From Kluyvera cryocrescens NBRC 102467 (GTDB taxonomy: Bacteria > Pseudomonadota > Gammaproteobacteria > Enterobacterales > Enterobacteriaceae), in NCBI RefSeq assembly GCF_001571285.1, contig NZ_BCTM01000016.1, positions 62,001-126,000 of the forward strand: a DNA stretch of 64,000 bases, written 5' to 3'. Position numbers and translations under genes: made by a program. Position 1 is the stretch's first letter; every line of letters starts with the position of its first letter. Below are positions 44,495 to 54,869 of the stretch, piece after piece. The notes under the pieces were generated by a model. The model saw nothing but the letters and a program-made list of their open reading frames with translations. It made no database searches and was not told the origin of the DNA.

Positions 44495-45602
44495 ATTTAA
44501 AATCGACGGCCATCTGCTGTGGAATCGACAGCCCGCGAGTGGTCTGGACGCAGCGGCCGATGTAGTCGGTAAAGCGGGGCGGTTTCGGCATTCCCATGCT
44601 CAGCAGCTTATCATTGCTAAAGCGGACGTTGAGGGTGGCAAACGCGCCGTACAGACGCATGGCCTTAAGCATCAAGCGTTCGTTGCAGGGGCCAAAGATG
44701 GTTTTCAGCTCGCGGCGCATTTTGACCAGCGTTTCATAGCTTACCTGCGCATAGTTATCGCCAACCGGTGCCTTCTCCTGCGCAATCGCCATGGCATTAT
44801 CAATTTCAGCAAACCTGACGCTATTTTCTTCCCCGGCCGAAATATGCACCACTTCGCCCTGGGCAATAGGGGCACTCAGCAGCATCAATAGCGCTCTGGC
44901 ACAATAATCCACCGGAATAACGTCAATTCTGTCTTCCATAGAACACATGAACTTTTGCAGCATGAGCCCCATGCTAAATACCCAAAAAATGCTGCTGGAG
45001 GGCTGACAGCCGTGGTGAGTGTGGCCGACCACAATGGAAGGACGAGCAATAACCAGCGGTAGCGACGGGCAGCGTTCTCGCATTAACTGCTCAATCGTGG
45101 ATTTAGAATGCGTATATTCAACGAGGTGTTCCGCACGTTCACGCAGCACAGCATTTTCCGCCACCAGTGTGTCAGGCTGCGGTGAGCAGGACATTGCAGT
45201 ACCCACGTGCAGAAATCGCTTCAACCCCTCAACCTGCGACATGCGCTGGGCAAACAGCAGTGTTCCTTCGACGTTCACTTTCCAGATGAGTGGATTGTTG
45301 CCAAATGAGGCGACCGCCGCGCAGTTCAACACATGGGTGACTCGCTCTAGCCGCGAGTCGTTAAGAAAGGCTTCAGGTGTGGCGAGGTCACCGAGCAGGA
45401 TATTCTCTACGTTTAATAGTGCCAATTCACGTTCACTGACGTTGAATTTCCGCATGTTTTCCCTAACACGATCCAGGCCCGCCTCCGCGTCCCGCGCACG
45501 CACTAACAGCAATAAAGTAAAGTGCCGCTGGCTATTAAAGATAGCTTCCAGTGCCGCGCCACCCAGAAAACCGGTAACGCCTGTGATTAATAATGTGTTC
45601 AT
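44493..45602 (-). CDS. Extended SDR / thioester-reductase-like NAD(P)-dependent reductase
   Basis: 369 residues with a clear Rossmann start (TGVTGFLGGAALEAI), a VRARD cofactor-selectivity loop, the NCAAVASFG segment and the YxxxK catalytic pair in VEYTHSKSTIEQL. The overall pattern is that of the Male-sterility/NAD_binding_4 family (fatty acyl-CoA or carrier-bound thioester reductases), but there is no attached adenylation or carrier domain. The substrate is unknown. It is not part of the E. coli K-12 eno neighbourhood; a lone gene with 330 bp of AT-rich DNA upstream suggests acquisition, though codon use is not strongly odd. Confidence 0.75.
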   Translation of the reverse strand: MNTLLITGVTGFLGGAALEAIFNSQRHFTLLLLVRARDAEAGLDRVRENMRKFNVSERELALLNVENILLGDLATPEAFLNDSRLERVTHVLNCAAVASFGNNPLIWKVNVEGTLLFAQRMSQVEGLKRFLHVGTAMSCSPQPDTLVAENAVLRERAEHLVEYTHSKSTIEQLMRERCPSLPLVIARPSIVVGHTHHGCQPSSSIFWVFSMGLMLQKFMCSMEDRIDVIPVDYCARALLMLLSAPIAQGEVVHISAGEENSVRFAEIDNAMAIAQEKAPVGDNYAQVSYETLVKMRRELKTIFGPCNERLMLKAMRLYGAFATLNVRFSNDKLLSMGMPKPPRFTDYIGRCVQTTRGLSIPQQMAVDFK

Positions 45603-45931
45603 GAGTATTTTCTCATCATGGTTGGTTTTTCGGATTCTAGGATGAGAAAAGTAAACGGCGATTAAATAACTGGTAGTGAGATGAAGAGGTGTCTTAAGAT
45701 AATTTTAAGGTTGAGTGTTAATATGGATTGTATTCGACATTGAATTGAATGAAAAGATTCAGTTAATTATTAACGTATTGTTTTTGAATGATTTTAATTC
45801 TTAATTGTTATTTCTTAACTGTAAAAAACAACATTTTTTGTTACATCAAATATGAATGTTTAGAAGGTTTAATATAGATAACCCGTAGCAAAAAACTACG
45901 GGTTAGAGGCGGTGATATAAATTATATTTAT
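45603..45931. other. AT-rich intergenic stretch with one hairpin
   Basis: About 330 bp with long A/T runs, probably the promoter region of the SDR gene. Near its left-hand gene end, AACCCGTAG (45880-45888) pairs with CTACGGGTT (45896-45904), a likely terminator of the minus-strand permease gene although the T-run lies in the loop. No reading frame worth calling. Confidence 0.5.
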
Positions 45932-47269
45932 CTAGATAATTAAATTGAGCAATAAAACAATCAATAGACCGACAACGGAGTTAGTTAATTCTAAAAGACC
46001 CCAGGTTTTAAAGGTGTCTTTAATTGACAGACCAAAATACTCTTTAAACAGCCAGAATGCGGCATCGTTAACGTGAGTCAGCGTGTTGCTCCCTGACGCG
46101 GTTGCCAGCACCATAAGGGCAGGGTCAACGTTAAAAGTGGTGATCATCGGGCCGACGATCCCAGCAGCGGTAATCGCAGAGACGGTGCCAGCACCGGTTG
46201 CCAGACGTAGCAGTACGGTAATAAACCACGCCATGATGAGGGGCGAAACTGAAGAGGTTCGCATCATATCGGCAATGTAATCACCCACCCCAGTATCCAT
46301 AATTATCTGCTTGAACGCGCCGCCCGCACCGATGATAAAAACCACCAGTGCGACTTTCTCTATAGCTGTGGAGTAGGAGCTCATCACCTCGCTCATGGAT
46401 CTACCACGCGCAGTACCGAAGGCATATAGCGCCACCAGCACGGCTATCAGCATACTGATTTGCGCACTGCCAATAAAATTAAGGAATGATGTAATGCTGG
46501 CTGTTGCAGGAACAAACAGCTTAATGATGGTCACACCAGTAATAATGACAGCCGGGATCAGCGGTACCAGTAGGCTAGTAGCGAAAGATGGCATTTCATC
46601 ATCCCGAAACACCTTTTGTGACTCCAGCAGCTGTGGAACTGGGCGATCCAGATTACCTAGCAGTTTAGGCAGCAGAATGCCGGAGCAGATGACTGTTGGA
46701 ATGGCAACAATAATACCGTAGATATAGACCATACCCATATCAGCATGGAACGCCGCGACCAGTGCTGTGGGGCCTGGCTGTGGTGGGAATAAGCTATGAG
46801 CAGTGGTTGCTGCCGCAACCATAGTGATGCCTAACTTCAGGAACGGAATTTTGGCCTCGCGAGCGATACTGATAACCAAAGGCGCCAGAATTAGGAAAGC
46901 GACCTCATAGAACATAGCCAGGCCGAAAATCAGACCAATGACCATAATGGCCCACTGCACCTTTTTCGGACCAAAGCTTTGCAGCAGCGTGGAAGAAACG
47001 CGCTGTGCGGCGCCGGAATCAACCATCAGTTTGCCCAAAATGGCGCCGAAGAGAATAATCAACGCCAAATGGCCCAGGGTGCTGCCAATGCCTGTTTCTA
47101 TGGATTTGCCGATGGCCTCCAGCGGTAGCCCTTCACAGACGCCGACAAAAATAGCGGCAAGCAGCAGTGCTAGCATGCCATTGATTTTAAATCTCATATT
47201 GAGAATAAGTAGCAGTACAACGCCCAGGGCGACCCAGATCACCGGCAGAGCTTCAGCGAACGCGTTCAT
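45932..47269 (-). CDS. GntP-family organic acid:H+ symporter
   Basis: 445-residue inner-membrane permease with about twelve to fourteen hydrophobic segments. Family hallmarks are LGHLALIILFGAILGKLMVDSG cut here as ILFGAILGKLMVDSG, AHSLFPPQPGPTALVAAF, FIIGAGGAFKQIIMDTGVG, ATGAGTVSAITAAGIV and ASGSNTLTHVNDAAFWL. Relatives carry gluconate, idonate, fructuronate or D-serine; the exact substrate is open. It stands alone, with no sugar acid enzyme beside it. A long inverted repeat AATTGGTATGA lies 23 bp upstream of the start and resembles the UxuR/ExuR operator half-site, hinting at hexuronate-type control. Confidence 0.85.
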   Translation of the reverse strand: MNAFAEALPVIWVALGVVLLLILNMRFKINGMLALLLAAIFVGVCEGLPLEAIGKSIETGIGSTLGHLALIILFGAILGKLMVDSGAAQRVSSTLLQSFGPKKVQWAIMVIGLIFGLAMFYEVAFLILAPLVISIAREAKIPFLKLGITMVAAATTAHSLFPPQPGPTALVAAFHADMGMVYIYGIIVAIPTVICSGILLPKLLGNLDRPVPQLLESQKVFRDDEMPSFATSLLVPLIPAVIITGVTIIKLFVPATASITSFLNFIGSAQISMLIAVLVALYAFGTARGRSMSEVMSSYSTAIEKVALVVFIIGAGGAFKQIIMDTGVGDYIADMMRTSSVSPLIMAWFITVLLRLATGAGTVSAITAAGIVGPMITTFNVDPALMVLATASGSNTLTHVNDAAFWLFKEYFGLSIKDTFKTWGLLELTNSVVGLLIVLLLNLII

Positions 47270-47292
47270 CCTTTTTCCTTGTCAAAAATTAT

Positions 47293-47351
47293 AATTGGTA
47301 TGATATGTAGCCGGTCGTGGATATTACATTTGCAAATGTGTCATACCAATT
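47293..47351. promoter_or_regulatory. Paired 11-bp inverted repeat upstream of the GntP-family permease
   Basis: AATTGGTATGA (47293-47303) and TCATACCAATT (47341-47351) are perfect inverted copies 48 bp apart start to start; the palindrome ATTTGCAAAT lies between. AATTGGTAT is the half-site of the UxuR/ExuR consensus. The spacing would allow two dimers or a loop. Confidence 0.55.
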
Positions 47352-47575
47352 TGATTAACATCTGAACTTGCTGAACAGTGAAAAGCTGCAAAAGTTTGTG
47401 TAATTAAAATGTTACTTTTCATCAAAAAAACCACGTTCATCACAGAACGTCGCGCGAGCGCTCTGTTTTCAAGAACGAGATGCCAGGGATGGATTGCAAG
47501 TTGCGCAAGAAGTGCGCGGGATCGTTAGCACGAAGTATGCAATAATAACGGTTTACTATTACTGAAGAGTCGATG

Positions 47576-48247
47576 ATGCAGTACCCGATTAACGAAATGT
47601 TCCAGACCCTGCAGGGTGAAGGCTATTTTACCGGCGTCCCCGCCATTTTTATTCGTCTTCAGGGATGCCCAGTGGGCTGTGCCTGGTGTGATACCAAACA
47701 TACCTGGGAAAAGCTTAGCGATCGGGAAGTGTCTCTGTTCAGTATCCTGGCGAAAACCAAAGAGAGCGACAAATGGGGCGCGGCGAGCAGTGAAGATCTG
47801 CTGGCGATTATTGGCCGTCAGGGCTGGACCGCGCGCCACGTGGTGATCACCGGCGGAGAGCCCTGCATCCACGATTTAATCCCGCTAACGGAATTGCTTG
47901 AGCAAAACGGCTACAGCTGCCAGATTGAAACCAGCGGCACCCATGAAGTGCGCTGCAGCCACAATACCTGGGTGACCGTATCACCGAAGGTGAATATGCG
48001 CGGTGGTTATGATGTGCTGTCACAGGCGCTGCTCCGCGCTGATGAAATCAAGCACCCAGTGGGCCGCGTGCGCGATATTGAAGCACTGGACGAGCTGCTG
48101 GAAACCCTCTCTGACGATAAGCCGCGTATCATTGCGCTGCAGCCCATCAGCCAGAAAGATGATGCTACGCGTCTGTGCATTGAAACCTGCATTGCGCGCA
48201 ACTGGCGTCTGTCGATGCAGACGCACAAGTATCTGAATATTGCCTGA
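47576..48247 (+). CDS. queE: 7-carboxy-7-deazaguanine synthase QueE
   Basis: Radical-SAM enzyme that rearranges 6-carboxytetrahydropterin to 7-carboxy-7-deazaguanine in queuosine synthesis. Choosing ATG 47576 (MQYPINEM) gives 223 residues as in E. coli; an ATG directly before it (47573) is an alternative. Cluster cysteines Cys31, Cys35 and Cys38 (CPVGCAWC) have the usual CxxxCxxC spacing, followed by DTKHTWEK and the GGEPCIHDL SAM-binding motif. Its substrate is made by QueD, encoded 1.5 kb downstream. Confidence 0.96.
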   Translation: MQYPINEMFQTLQGEGYFTGVPAIFIRLQGCPVGCAWCDTKHTWEKLSDREVSLFSILAKTKESDKWGAASSEDLLAIIGRQGWTARHVVITGGEPCIHDLIPLTELLEQNGYSCQIETSGTHEVRCSHNTWVTVSPKVNMRGGYDVLSQALLRADEIKHPVGRVRDIEALDELLETLSDDKPRIIALQPISQKDDATRLCIETCIARNWRLSMQTHKYLNIA

Positions 48248-48254
48248 TGATACT

Positions 48255-48341
48255 GACGCCGGGAGTTCCGGCGTCGCTCAATGTGTTCCGTCTGCCCAAA
48301 TGAATCGTAGCCCGAAGCCGGCAGCCTGTGCCGACTTCGGG
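48255..48341. repeat. Two intergenic palindromes between queE and agp, REP-like
   Basis: GACGCCGG/CCGGCGTC (48255-48275) is followed by GTAGCCCGAAGCCGGCA...TGCCGACTTCGGG (48308-48341). The second resembles enterobacterial REP units (GTAGCCCG...CGGG). They lie between convergent genes and may end both transcripts. Confidence 0.55.
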
Positions 48342-48359
48342 AAACGCTGCAATCACACG

Positions 48360-49601
48360 TTACTTCGCCGCAGTATTCATGACTTTTGCGAAGGTATCCA
48401 TCGGGCAGAATCCGTCGGCATCAACCGGGCAGCCCTTCAGCGCCAGCGTGACGCGCTGCGGTGGGGTTTCCAGCGTCAGTTTATCGGCGTTACGCAGCTG
48501 CTCTGTGCTTTGATAGACATATTCAATTTTCATCAATTCACGATTAGCTTTCGTATCGTGCCAGCGCTGGAATACAATTTTCCCACCAATCGGCGTGCGT
48601 TCATACTGGCCCGGCAGCGTATAGGTATCAAAATCCAGGGCTTTCAGCATTGAGGCTATATTGGAGTCATGCCCAACCAGCACGGTGATTTTTGGCGTCT
48701 TCGCCGCATCGGTAACCAGCGCGTTATCAATGTATTTCACCAGCGGTTTCGCTACGTTGCGTGCGACGTCTGCGGAAGTGAACAGGCTATCCTGATAACC
48801 ATTTTTCAACTGTGACAGTACGCGCCACTGCTGGTCAGTTTTGATTTCCCCCCACGCCACCTGATCGAGCGGGAAGCCTTCATAATATTGCAGCGTAAAG
48901 GCATCAACCAGCGAGTTACCGATAGCCAACGGTCCTTTTACTCCGGGCTCTTTTTGGTAGTTGGCGCTAAAACTGTCTTTCGCCTCACTCAATGAGCACT
49001 CCTGCTTTTCTTTGCAGGCCGGCGAGTTCTGATAGTCAGTCATCTGCGACAGTAGCTTGTAGCTCTCATCAAGCTTCAGACTTTGGCGCTCTTTTTCCAT
49101 CGCCTGGACTGCGCGGTCGCGGAAAGCCGTGGACTCATCGGTAATCACCGGATTAAAGGTTGGGTCCATCGTGCCCATTTTGTCCTGGTGATGGACGACG
49201 AAATCGCAGCCCGGGAAAGCACCATTGATAAAGAACTGGGCGGTGGCAACGGTACGCTGCAGGCTATTGGCGTAGGTATAAACCGTCTCGGGTGCCGGGC
49301 ATTCACCGCTGGTGACCAGTCCCTGCTGCGCCAGCCACTCACGCATATAGTGGCCCATATACACTTCCAGCACGCCACCTTTGGTGGTTAGCTGACCACC
49401 GGGAACTTCCCATTCAGGCCAGCTTTTCGGCGTTGACTGCTGAAGCACGCTGCCGTTGGTGGCTAGCGGCGCGCGAAGGTTATGACGACTCATCATGAGA
49501 ACCTGCTGGAGCTGATACCCATCCGGTGGGGTCTGTGCCTGAGCTGCGGCCGAAACGAAAAACAGTGCGGGCAGAACCGCGGCAAGAAACGTTTTCTTCA
49601 T
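48360..49601 (-). CDS. agp: Periplasmic glucose-1-phosphatase (histidine acid phosphatase) Agp
   Basis: Scavenges glucose from glucose 1-phosphate in the periplasm; relatives also show phytase activity. ATG 49601 gives 413 residues as in E. coli Agp, with AGGAAATAGGG before it and a signal peptide cut after AQA (residue 22). The 46 extra upstream codons are not family-like. The catalytic motif is R39-H40 in SRHNLRAP, and the distal acid pair is GHDSN near residue 310. Six or more cysteines for disulfides are present. In E. coli agp lies elsewhere (next to wrbA), so its location between queE and queD is unusual relative to K-12. Confidence 0.93.
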   Translation of the reverse strand: MKKTFLAAVLPALFFVSAAAQAQTPPDGYQLQQVLMMSRHNLRAPLATNGSVLQQSTPKSWPEWEVPGGQLTTKGGVLEVYMGHYMREWLAQQGLVTSGECPAPETVYTYANSLQRTVATAQFFINGAFPGCDFVVHHQDKMGTMDPTFNPVITDESTAFRDRAVQAMEKERQSLKLDESYKLLSQMTDYQNSPACKEKQECSLSEAKDSFSANYQKEPGVKGPLAIGNSLVDAFTLQYYEGFPLDQVAWGEIKTDQQWRVLSQLKNGYQDSLFTSADVARNVAKPLVKYIDNALVTDAAKTPKITVLVGHDSNIASMLKALDFDTYTLPGQYERTPIGGKIVFQRWHDTKANRELMKIEYVYQSTEQLRNADKLTLETPPQRVTLALKGCPVDADGFCPMDTFAKVMNTAAK

Positions 49602-49766
49602 CCCTATTTCCTCATTATGTATTGACCAACCCAATGAGTCTGGCACAACTTCACCCTTTTTCCGGGTTACGTGCCGCATAATGAAAAATAAGGGAAATGA
49701 ATGTGATAGCGAATTTCTGGAAGGAGCGGGGGGAGTCACGAATGGGCTCCCCGCGAGCGGGCGAAT

Positions 49767-50132
49767 TTATTCGCCGCGATAAACACAGCCTGCAGTACAG
49801 GTTTCTTTTACCATCACCGCGCTCAGCAGCGGCACAACCGGTTTTACCTGTTCCCAAATCCAGCGGGACAGCACTTCGCTGGTTGGATTCTCAAGGCCCG
49901 GGATATCATTCAGGTAATAGTGATCCAGACGATCGTAGGTCGGCTTGAACGCCGCCTTCAGTTCGGCGAAATCCATGATCCAGCCAGTATGCGGATCGAC
50001 TTCACCGGTAATCTCAAGACGCACCATAAACGAGTGCCCGTGCAAGCGCCCGCACTTATGTCCTTCCGGTACGTGCGGTAGGTGGTGGGCGGCTTCGAAG
50101 GTGAAATCTTTAAACAGTGTAGTGGACATCAT
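49767..50132 (-). CDS. queD: 6-carboxy-5,6,7,8-tetrahydropterin synthase QueD
   Basis: Converts 7,8-dihydroneopterin triphosphate to 6-carboxytetrahydropterin, the first committed queuosine step. 121 residues as in E. coli. Zinc ligands His16, His31 and His33 and the catalytic Cys27 ([12 protein letters not shown]) are all present; the Glu of the substrate pocket lies in MVKETCTAG. Divergent from cysJ. Confidence 0.96.
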   Translation of the reverse strand: MMSTTLFKDFTFEAAHHLPHVPEGHKCGRLHGHSFMVRLEITGEVDPHTGWIMDFAELKAAFKPTYDRLDHYYLNDIPGLENPTSEVLSRWIWEQVKPVVPLLSAVMVKETCTAGCVYRGE

Positions 50133-50437
50133 GAACTCTCAGTCTTGCGGAAAAAAACGCCGCATAGTACCGGAAAGCACATTTTTCTGCATTAACTAAA
50201 ACGGCCAAATAGGCAATGAGTACAAAAATCAGCCGTTGATATATTTATTATTTAATTATATCAATGGGTTATTCAACCTGTTTTATCGCTATAAACTACC
50301 AGGAAAACAGGTTAGTCCATTTGGTTATTTGATATTTCTATCCCTTCTTTAATTGTTATTATCGTCGTCGTTAACCTTACATTCAGTTTTGTTTTTCCTG
50401 TTTAGAAAACAGCTTTGCTACTGGAACATAACAACGC
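50133..50437 (+). promoter_or_regulatory. queD-cysJ divergent promoter region
   Basis: About 305 bp, AT-rich, no gene. In E. coli and Salmonella the cysJIH promoter here is activated by CysB with N-acetylserine; I cannot fix the CysB boxes by eye. Confidence 0.45.
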
Positions 50438-52240
50438 ATGACAACACAGTCTCCCCCTTCAGCTTTGCTTCCGCTCAACACGGAACAGCTGGCTCGCCTA
50501 CAGGCGGCAACCACTGATTTAACACCAACCCAGCTTGCCTGGGTTTCCGGCTATTTTTGGGGCGTGCTGAATCAGCAGCCGGGTGCCGCGGCGTTAGCGC
50601 CGGCGCCGGCCGCCGTTGAAGCACCGGCCATTACGCTTATTTCCGCCTCGCAAACGGGCAACGCTCGTCGGGTTGCGGAAGCGTTGCGTGATGACCTGCT
50701 GGCAGAAAAACTGAACGTGAACCTGGTCAACGCCGGGGATTATAAATTCAAACAAATCGCGTCAGAAAAACTGCTGGTCATCGTGGCTTCCACACAGGGT
50801 GAAGGGGAAGCGCCGGAAGAAGCCGTTGCGCTGCATAAGTTCCTGTTCTCGAAAAAAGCGCCGAAACTCAACGATACCGCTTTTGCGGTGCTGGGTCTTG
50901 GCGACACGTCTTATGAATTCTTCTGCCAGGCTGGGAAAGATTTCGACAGCAAGCTGGCCGAGTTAGGCGGTGAGCGCCTTCTTGACCGTGTGGATGCCGA
51001 TGTGGAATTCCAGCCGGCGGCAGCCGAATGGCGTGCGCGTTTGGTTGAGGTGCTGAAAGCCCGCGCTCCGGTGGCAACATCGGTTGCCGTCGCGGCGAGT
51101 GGGGCGGTAAATGATATTCATAGCAGCCCGTATACCAAAGAAGCCCCGTTGACCGCATCCTTATCAGTTAACCAGAAAATTACCGGCCGCGATTCAGAAA
51201 AAGACGTTCGCCATATTGAAATTGACCTCGGTGATTCTGGCCTACGCTATCAGCCTGGCGATGCGCTGGGCGTGTGGTATCAAAACGACCCAGAGCTGGT
51301 GAAAGAGCTGGTTGAGCTGCTGTGGCTGAAAGGTGATGAGCCTGTCACCGTGGAAGGTAAAACTCTGCCGCTGGCCGAAGCGCTACAGTGGCACTTCGAA
51401 CTGACGGTCAACACCGCCAATATTGTTGAAAATTACGCCACGCTGACCCGCAGCGAATCTTTGCTGCCGCTGGTGGGCGATAAGGCGCAATTACAAAAGT
51501 ATGCGGCAACGACGCCAATCGTTGATATGGTTCGTTTTTCTCCAGCGCAACTAGATGCCGAAGCCTTAATCGGCCTGCTGAGACCCCTCACGCCGCGCTT
51601 GTACTCTATCGCGTCTGCACAGGCGGAGGTCGAGAGCGAAGTGCATGTCACCGTGGGCGTGGTGCGCTATGACATTGAAGGCCGTGCCCGTGCGGGCGGC
51701 GCTTCCAGCTTCCTTGCCGATCGCGTGGAAGAAGAGGGCGAAGTGCGCGTGTTTATCGAGCACAACGATAATTTCCGCCTGCCTGCCAACCCGCAGACGC
51801 CGGTCATTATGATTGGCCCTGGCACCGGTATCGCACCGTTCCGCGCTTTTATGCAGCAGCGTGCTGCCGATGGCGCGGAAGGTAAAAACTGGCTGTTCTT
51901 TGGCAACCCGCACTTCACCGAGGATTTCCTCTATCAGGTTGAGTGGCAGCGCTACGTAAAAGAAGGCGTACTGAGCCGTATTGATATGGCCTGGTCCAGA
52001 GATCAAAAAGAAAAAGTCTACGTACAAGACAAACTGCGCGAACAGGGCGCAGAACTGTGGCGCTGGATTAATGACGGTGCCCACATTTATGTCTGCGGCG
52101 ACGCCAATCGCATGGCGAAAGACGTCGAGCAGGTATTACTGGAAGTGATTGCTGAATTCGGTGCAATGGACATCGAAGCGGCGGATGAATTTTTAAGTGA
52201 GCTGCGCGTTGAGCGCCGTTATCAGCGAGATGTCTACTAA
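50438..52240 (+). CDS. cysJ: NADPH-sulfite reductase flavoprotein subunit CysJ
   Basis: Alpha subunit passing electrons from NADPH through FAD and FMN to CysI. 600 residues (E. coli 599). Order: flexible N-terminus with Ala/Pro-rich linker, flavodoxin domain with FMN loop [13 protein letters not shown] (near 67) and [12 protein letters not shown], linker, FAD domain with TPRLYSIAS (near 385), NADPH domain with [12 protein letters not shown] (near 453) and C-terminal ERRYQRDVY. Its TAA overlaps the cysI ATG (TAATG). Confidence 0.97.
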   Translation: MTTQSPPSALLPLNTEQLARLQAATTDLTPTQLAWVSGYFWGVLNQQPGAAALAPAPAAVEAPAITLISASQTGNARRVAEALRDDLLAEKLNVNLVNAGDYKFKQIASEKLLVIVASTQGEGEAPEEAVALHKFLFSKKAPKLNDTAFAVLGLGDTSYEFFCQAGKDFDSKLAELGGERLLDRVDADVEFQPAAAEWRARLVEVLKARAPVATSVAVAASGAVNDIHSSPYTKEAPLTASLSVNQKITGRDSEKDVRHIEIDLGDSGLRYQPGDALGVWYQNDPELVKELVELLWLKGDEPVTVEGKTLPLAEALQWHFELTVNTANIVENYATLTRSESLLPLVGDKAQLQKYAATTPIVDMVRFSPAQLDAEALIGLLRPLTPRLYSIASAQAEVESEVHVTVGVVRYDIEGRARAGGASSFLADRVEEEGEVRVFIEHNDNFRLPANPQTPVIMIGPGTGIAPFRAFMQQRAADGAEGKNWLFFGNPHFTEDFLYQVEWQRYVKEGVLSRIDMAWSRDQKEKVYVQDKLREQGAELWRWINDGAHIYVCGDANRMAKDVEQVLLEVIAEFGAMDIEAADEFLSELRVERRYQRDVY

Positions 52241-53952
52241 TGAGCGAAAAACACCCAGGGCCTTTAGTGGTCGAAGGCAAACTGACTGACGCCGAGCGTA
52301 TGAAGCGTGAGAGTAACTTCCTGCGCGGTACCATCGCGGAAGATCTCAACGACGGCCTGACCGGCGGCTTCCACGGCGATAACTTCCTGCTGATCCGTTT
52401 TCACGGCATGTACCAGCAGGATGACCGCGATATCCGCGCTGAACGTGCCGCGCAGAAGCTGGAGCCGCGCCACGCGATGCTGCTGCGCTGCCGTCTGCCG
52501 GGTGGGGTTATCACCCCTACGCAGTGGAAAGCGATCGATAAATTTGCCGCTGATAACACCATCTACGGCAGCATCCGCCTGACTAACCGTCAGACGTTCC
52601 AGTTCCACGGGATTCTGAAAAAGAACGTTAAGCCGGTGCACCAAATGCTGCATTCGGTCGGTCTTGATGCGTTGGCGACCGCGAACGACATGAACCGAAA
52701 CGTGCTGTGTACTTCCAACCCGTACGAGTCGCAGCTGCACGCCGAAGCCTACGAGTGGGCGAAGAAGATTTCTGAACATCTGCTGCCGCGCACTCGCGCT
52801 TATGCGGAGATCTGGCTCGATCAAAAGAAAGTGGCGACGACCGATGAAGAGCCGATCCTCGGTGCAACCTATCTGCCGCGTAAGTTTAAAACTACCGTGG
52901 TGATCCCGCCGCAGAACGACATCGATCTCCACGCCAACGACATGAACTTCGTGGCAATCGCGGAAAACGGCAAGCTGATAGGCTTTAACCTGCTGGTAGG
53001 CGGCGGTTTATCTATCGAACACGGCAACAAGAAAACCTACGCCCGCACGGCGAGTGAGTTTGGCTTCCTGCCGCTGGAACACACCCTGGCGGTGGCGGAA
53101 GCGGTGGTGACCACCCAGCGTGATTGGGGTAACCGTACCGACCGTAAAAATGCCAAGACGAAGTACACGCTTGAGCGCGTTGGCGTCGACACCTTCAAAG
53201 CTGAAGTAGAGCGCCGCGCGGGGATCAAATTTGAACCAATCCGTCCATACGAATTTACCAGTCGTGGTGATCGCATTGGCTGGGTGAAAGGGATCGACAA
53301 AAACTGGCACCTGACGCTGTTCATTGAAAACGGCCGTATTCTGGATTACCCAGGTCGTCCGCTGAAAACCGGGCTGCTTGAGATCGCCAAAATCCACAAA
53401 GGCGATTTCCGTATTACCGCCAACCAGAACCTGATTATTGCCAGCGTACCGGAAAGTCAAAAGGCGGCAATCGAGAAGCTGGCGCGTGACCACGGGCTGA
53501 TGGATGCGGTGAAACCGCAGCGTGAAAACTCGATGGCCTGCGTGTCGTTCCCGACCTGTCCTTTGGCGATGGCGGAAGCTGAGCGTTTCCTGCCGTCATT
53601 CACCGACAAAGTGGAGGCGGTACTGGAGAAACACGGGATCCCTGACGAGCACATCGTCATGCGTGTGACCGGCTGCCCGAACGGCTGTGGCCGCGCGATG
53701 TTGGCGGAAATTGGTCTGGTGGGGAAAGCGCCGGGTCGCTATAACCTGCATCTTGGTGGCAACCGCAGCGGGTCACGAATTCCGCGTATGTATCGGGAAA
53801 ATATCACCGAGCCGGAAATCCTGGGTTCGATTGACGAACTGGTAGGGCGCTGGGCGAAAGAGCGTGAAGCGGGTGAAGGCTTCGGCGACTTTACGGTGCG
53901 TGCGGGCATCATTCGCCCGGTGCTCGATCCGGCGCGAGATTTCTGGGAATAA
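52240..53952 (+). CDS. cysI: Sulfite reductase hemoprotein beta subunit CysI
   Basis: Six-electron reduction of sulfite to sulfide at a coupled siroheme-4Fe-4S centre. 570 residues as in E. coli. The cluster cysteines are in [16 protein letters not shown] (near 434 and 440) and [11 protein letters not shown] (near 479 and 483). Two ferredoxin-like repeats around [11 protein letters not shown] and [10 protein letters not shown] are recognised. 1-bp overlap with cysJ; a REP-like palindrome separates it from cysH. Confidence 0.97.
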   Translation: MSEKHPGPLVVEGKLTDAERMKRESNFLRGTIAEDLNDGLTGGFHGDNFLLIRFHGMYQQDDRDIRAERAAQKLEPRHAMLLRCRLPGGVITPTQWKAIDKFAADNTIYGSIRLTNRQTFQFHGILKKNVKPVHQMLHSVGLDALATANDMNRNVLCTSNPYESQLHAEAYEWAKKISEHLLPRTRAYAEIWLDQKKVATTDEEPILGATYLPRKFKTTVVIPPQNDIDLHANDMNFVAIAENGKLIGFNLLVGGGLSIEHGNKKTYARTASEFGFLPLEHTLAVAEAVVTTQRDWGNRTDRKNAKTKYTLERVGVDTFKAEVERRAGIKFEPIRPYEFTSRGDRIGWVKGIDKNWHLTLFIENGRILDYPGRPLKTGLLEIAKIHKGDFRITANQNLIIASVPESQKAAIEKLARDHGLMDAVKPQRENSMACVSFPTCPLAMAEAERFLPSFTDKVEAVLEKHGIPDEHIVMRVTGCPNGCGRAMLAEIGLVGKAPGRYNLHLGGNRSGSRIPRMYRENITEPEILGSIDELVGRWAKEREAGEGFGDFTVRAGIIRPVLDPARDFWE

Positions 53953-53960
53953 CGTCTGAT

Positions 53961-53993
53961 TGCCGGATGGCGGTGTCATTGCACCATCCGGCA
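53961..53993. repeat. REP-like palindrome between cysI and cysH
   Basis: TGCCGGATGG pairs with CCATCCGGCA around CGGTGTCATTGCA. The GCCGGATGGCG core is that of enterobacterial REP units. It may protect the upstream cysJI mRNA. Confidence 0.75.
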
Positions 53994-54013
53994 AAGCAAA
54001 CTGTGAGGAACCT

Positions 54014-54748
54014 ATGTCCAAACTCGATCTAAACGCGCTGAATGAACTGCCGAAAGTTGACCGCGTGCTGGCGCTGGCGGAAACCAACGCCAGGCTGGAA
54101 AAGCTCACTGCCGAAGAGCGTGTGGCCTGGGCGCTGGAAAATCTGCCCGGTGAATATGTACTCTCTTCAAGCTTTGGGATTCAGGCGGCGGTGAGTCTGC
54201 ATCTGGTGAACCAGATCCGTCCGGATATTCCGGTGATCCTGACCGATACCGGCTACCTGTTCCCGGAAACCTATCAGTTTATCGACGAGTTAACGGACAA
54301 ACTCAAACTCAACCTGCAGGTTTACCGCGCGAAAGAGAGTGCGGCCTGGCAAGAGGCGCGCTACGGCAAGCTGTGGGAGCAGGGCGTTGAAGGCATTGAG
54401 AAATACAATGACATCAACAAAGTTGAGCCGATGAATCGGGCGCTGGAAGAATTGAATGCGCAGACCTGGTTTGCCGGTCTTCGCCGCGAACAGTCGGGTA
54501 GCCGCGCGACGCTGCCAGTGCTGGCTATCCAGCGCGGAGTGTTTAAGGTGCTGCCGATCATCGACTGGGATAACCGGACGGTCTACCAGTACCTGCAAAA
54601 GCACGGTCTGAAATACCATCCGCTGTGGGATCAGGGGTATCTGTCGGTCGGCGATACCCATACCACCCGCAAATGGGAGCCAGGCATGGCGGAAGAAGAG
54701 ACGCGCTTCTTCGGGTTAAAACGCGAGTGTGGTTTACACGAGGGTTAA
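54014..54748 (+). CDS. cysH: Phosphoadenosine phosphosulfate (PAPS) reductase CysH
   Basis: Reduces PAPS to sulfite with thioredoxin. ATG 54014 after TGAGGAACCT gives 244 residues, as in E. coli; 18 in-frame codons upstream overlap the REP palindrome. Seen: the PP-loop-like [14 protein letters not shown] (near 45), [14 protein letters not shown], and the C-terminal catalytic cysteine in KRECGLHEG. It lacks the extra cysteine pairs of iron-sulfur APS reductases, so PAPS is the substrate. A terminator follows. Confidence 0.97.
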   Translation: MSKLDLNALNELPKVDRVLALAETNARLEKLTAEERVAWALENLPGEYVLSSSFGIQAAVSLHLVNQIRPDIPVILTDTGYLFPETYQFIDELTDKLKLNLQVYRAKESAAWQEARYGKLWEQGVEGIEKYNDINKVEPMNRALEELNAQTWFAGLRREQSGSRATLPVLAIQRGVFKVLPIIDWDNRTVYQYLQKHGLKYHPLWDQGYLSVGDTHTTRKWEPGMAEEETRFFGLKRECGLHEG

Positions 54749-54767
54749 GGTTAACTCGCTGAAATTC

Positions 54768-54803
54768 AACGCCTCCGACTTAGATGCCGGGGGCGTTTTT
54801 TTA
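54768..54803 (+). terminator. Terminator of the cysJIH operon
   Basis: AACGCCTCCG pairs with CGGGGGCGTT (one G-T pair) and is followed by seven T residues. Confidence 0.85.
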
Positions 54804-54869
54804 TCGCGCGAGCAAGATTCCAGATTTGGCGTCAGGCCGCATGAGTGGCGACTGGTCGGTTATAGAATC

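Noticed and set aside
48255-48275. Hairpin after queE as a rho-independent terminator
   Set aside because: Good stem but no T-run; listed as a palindrome only.
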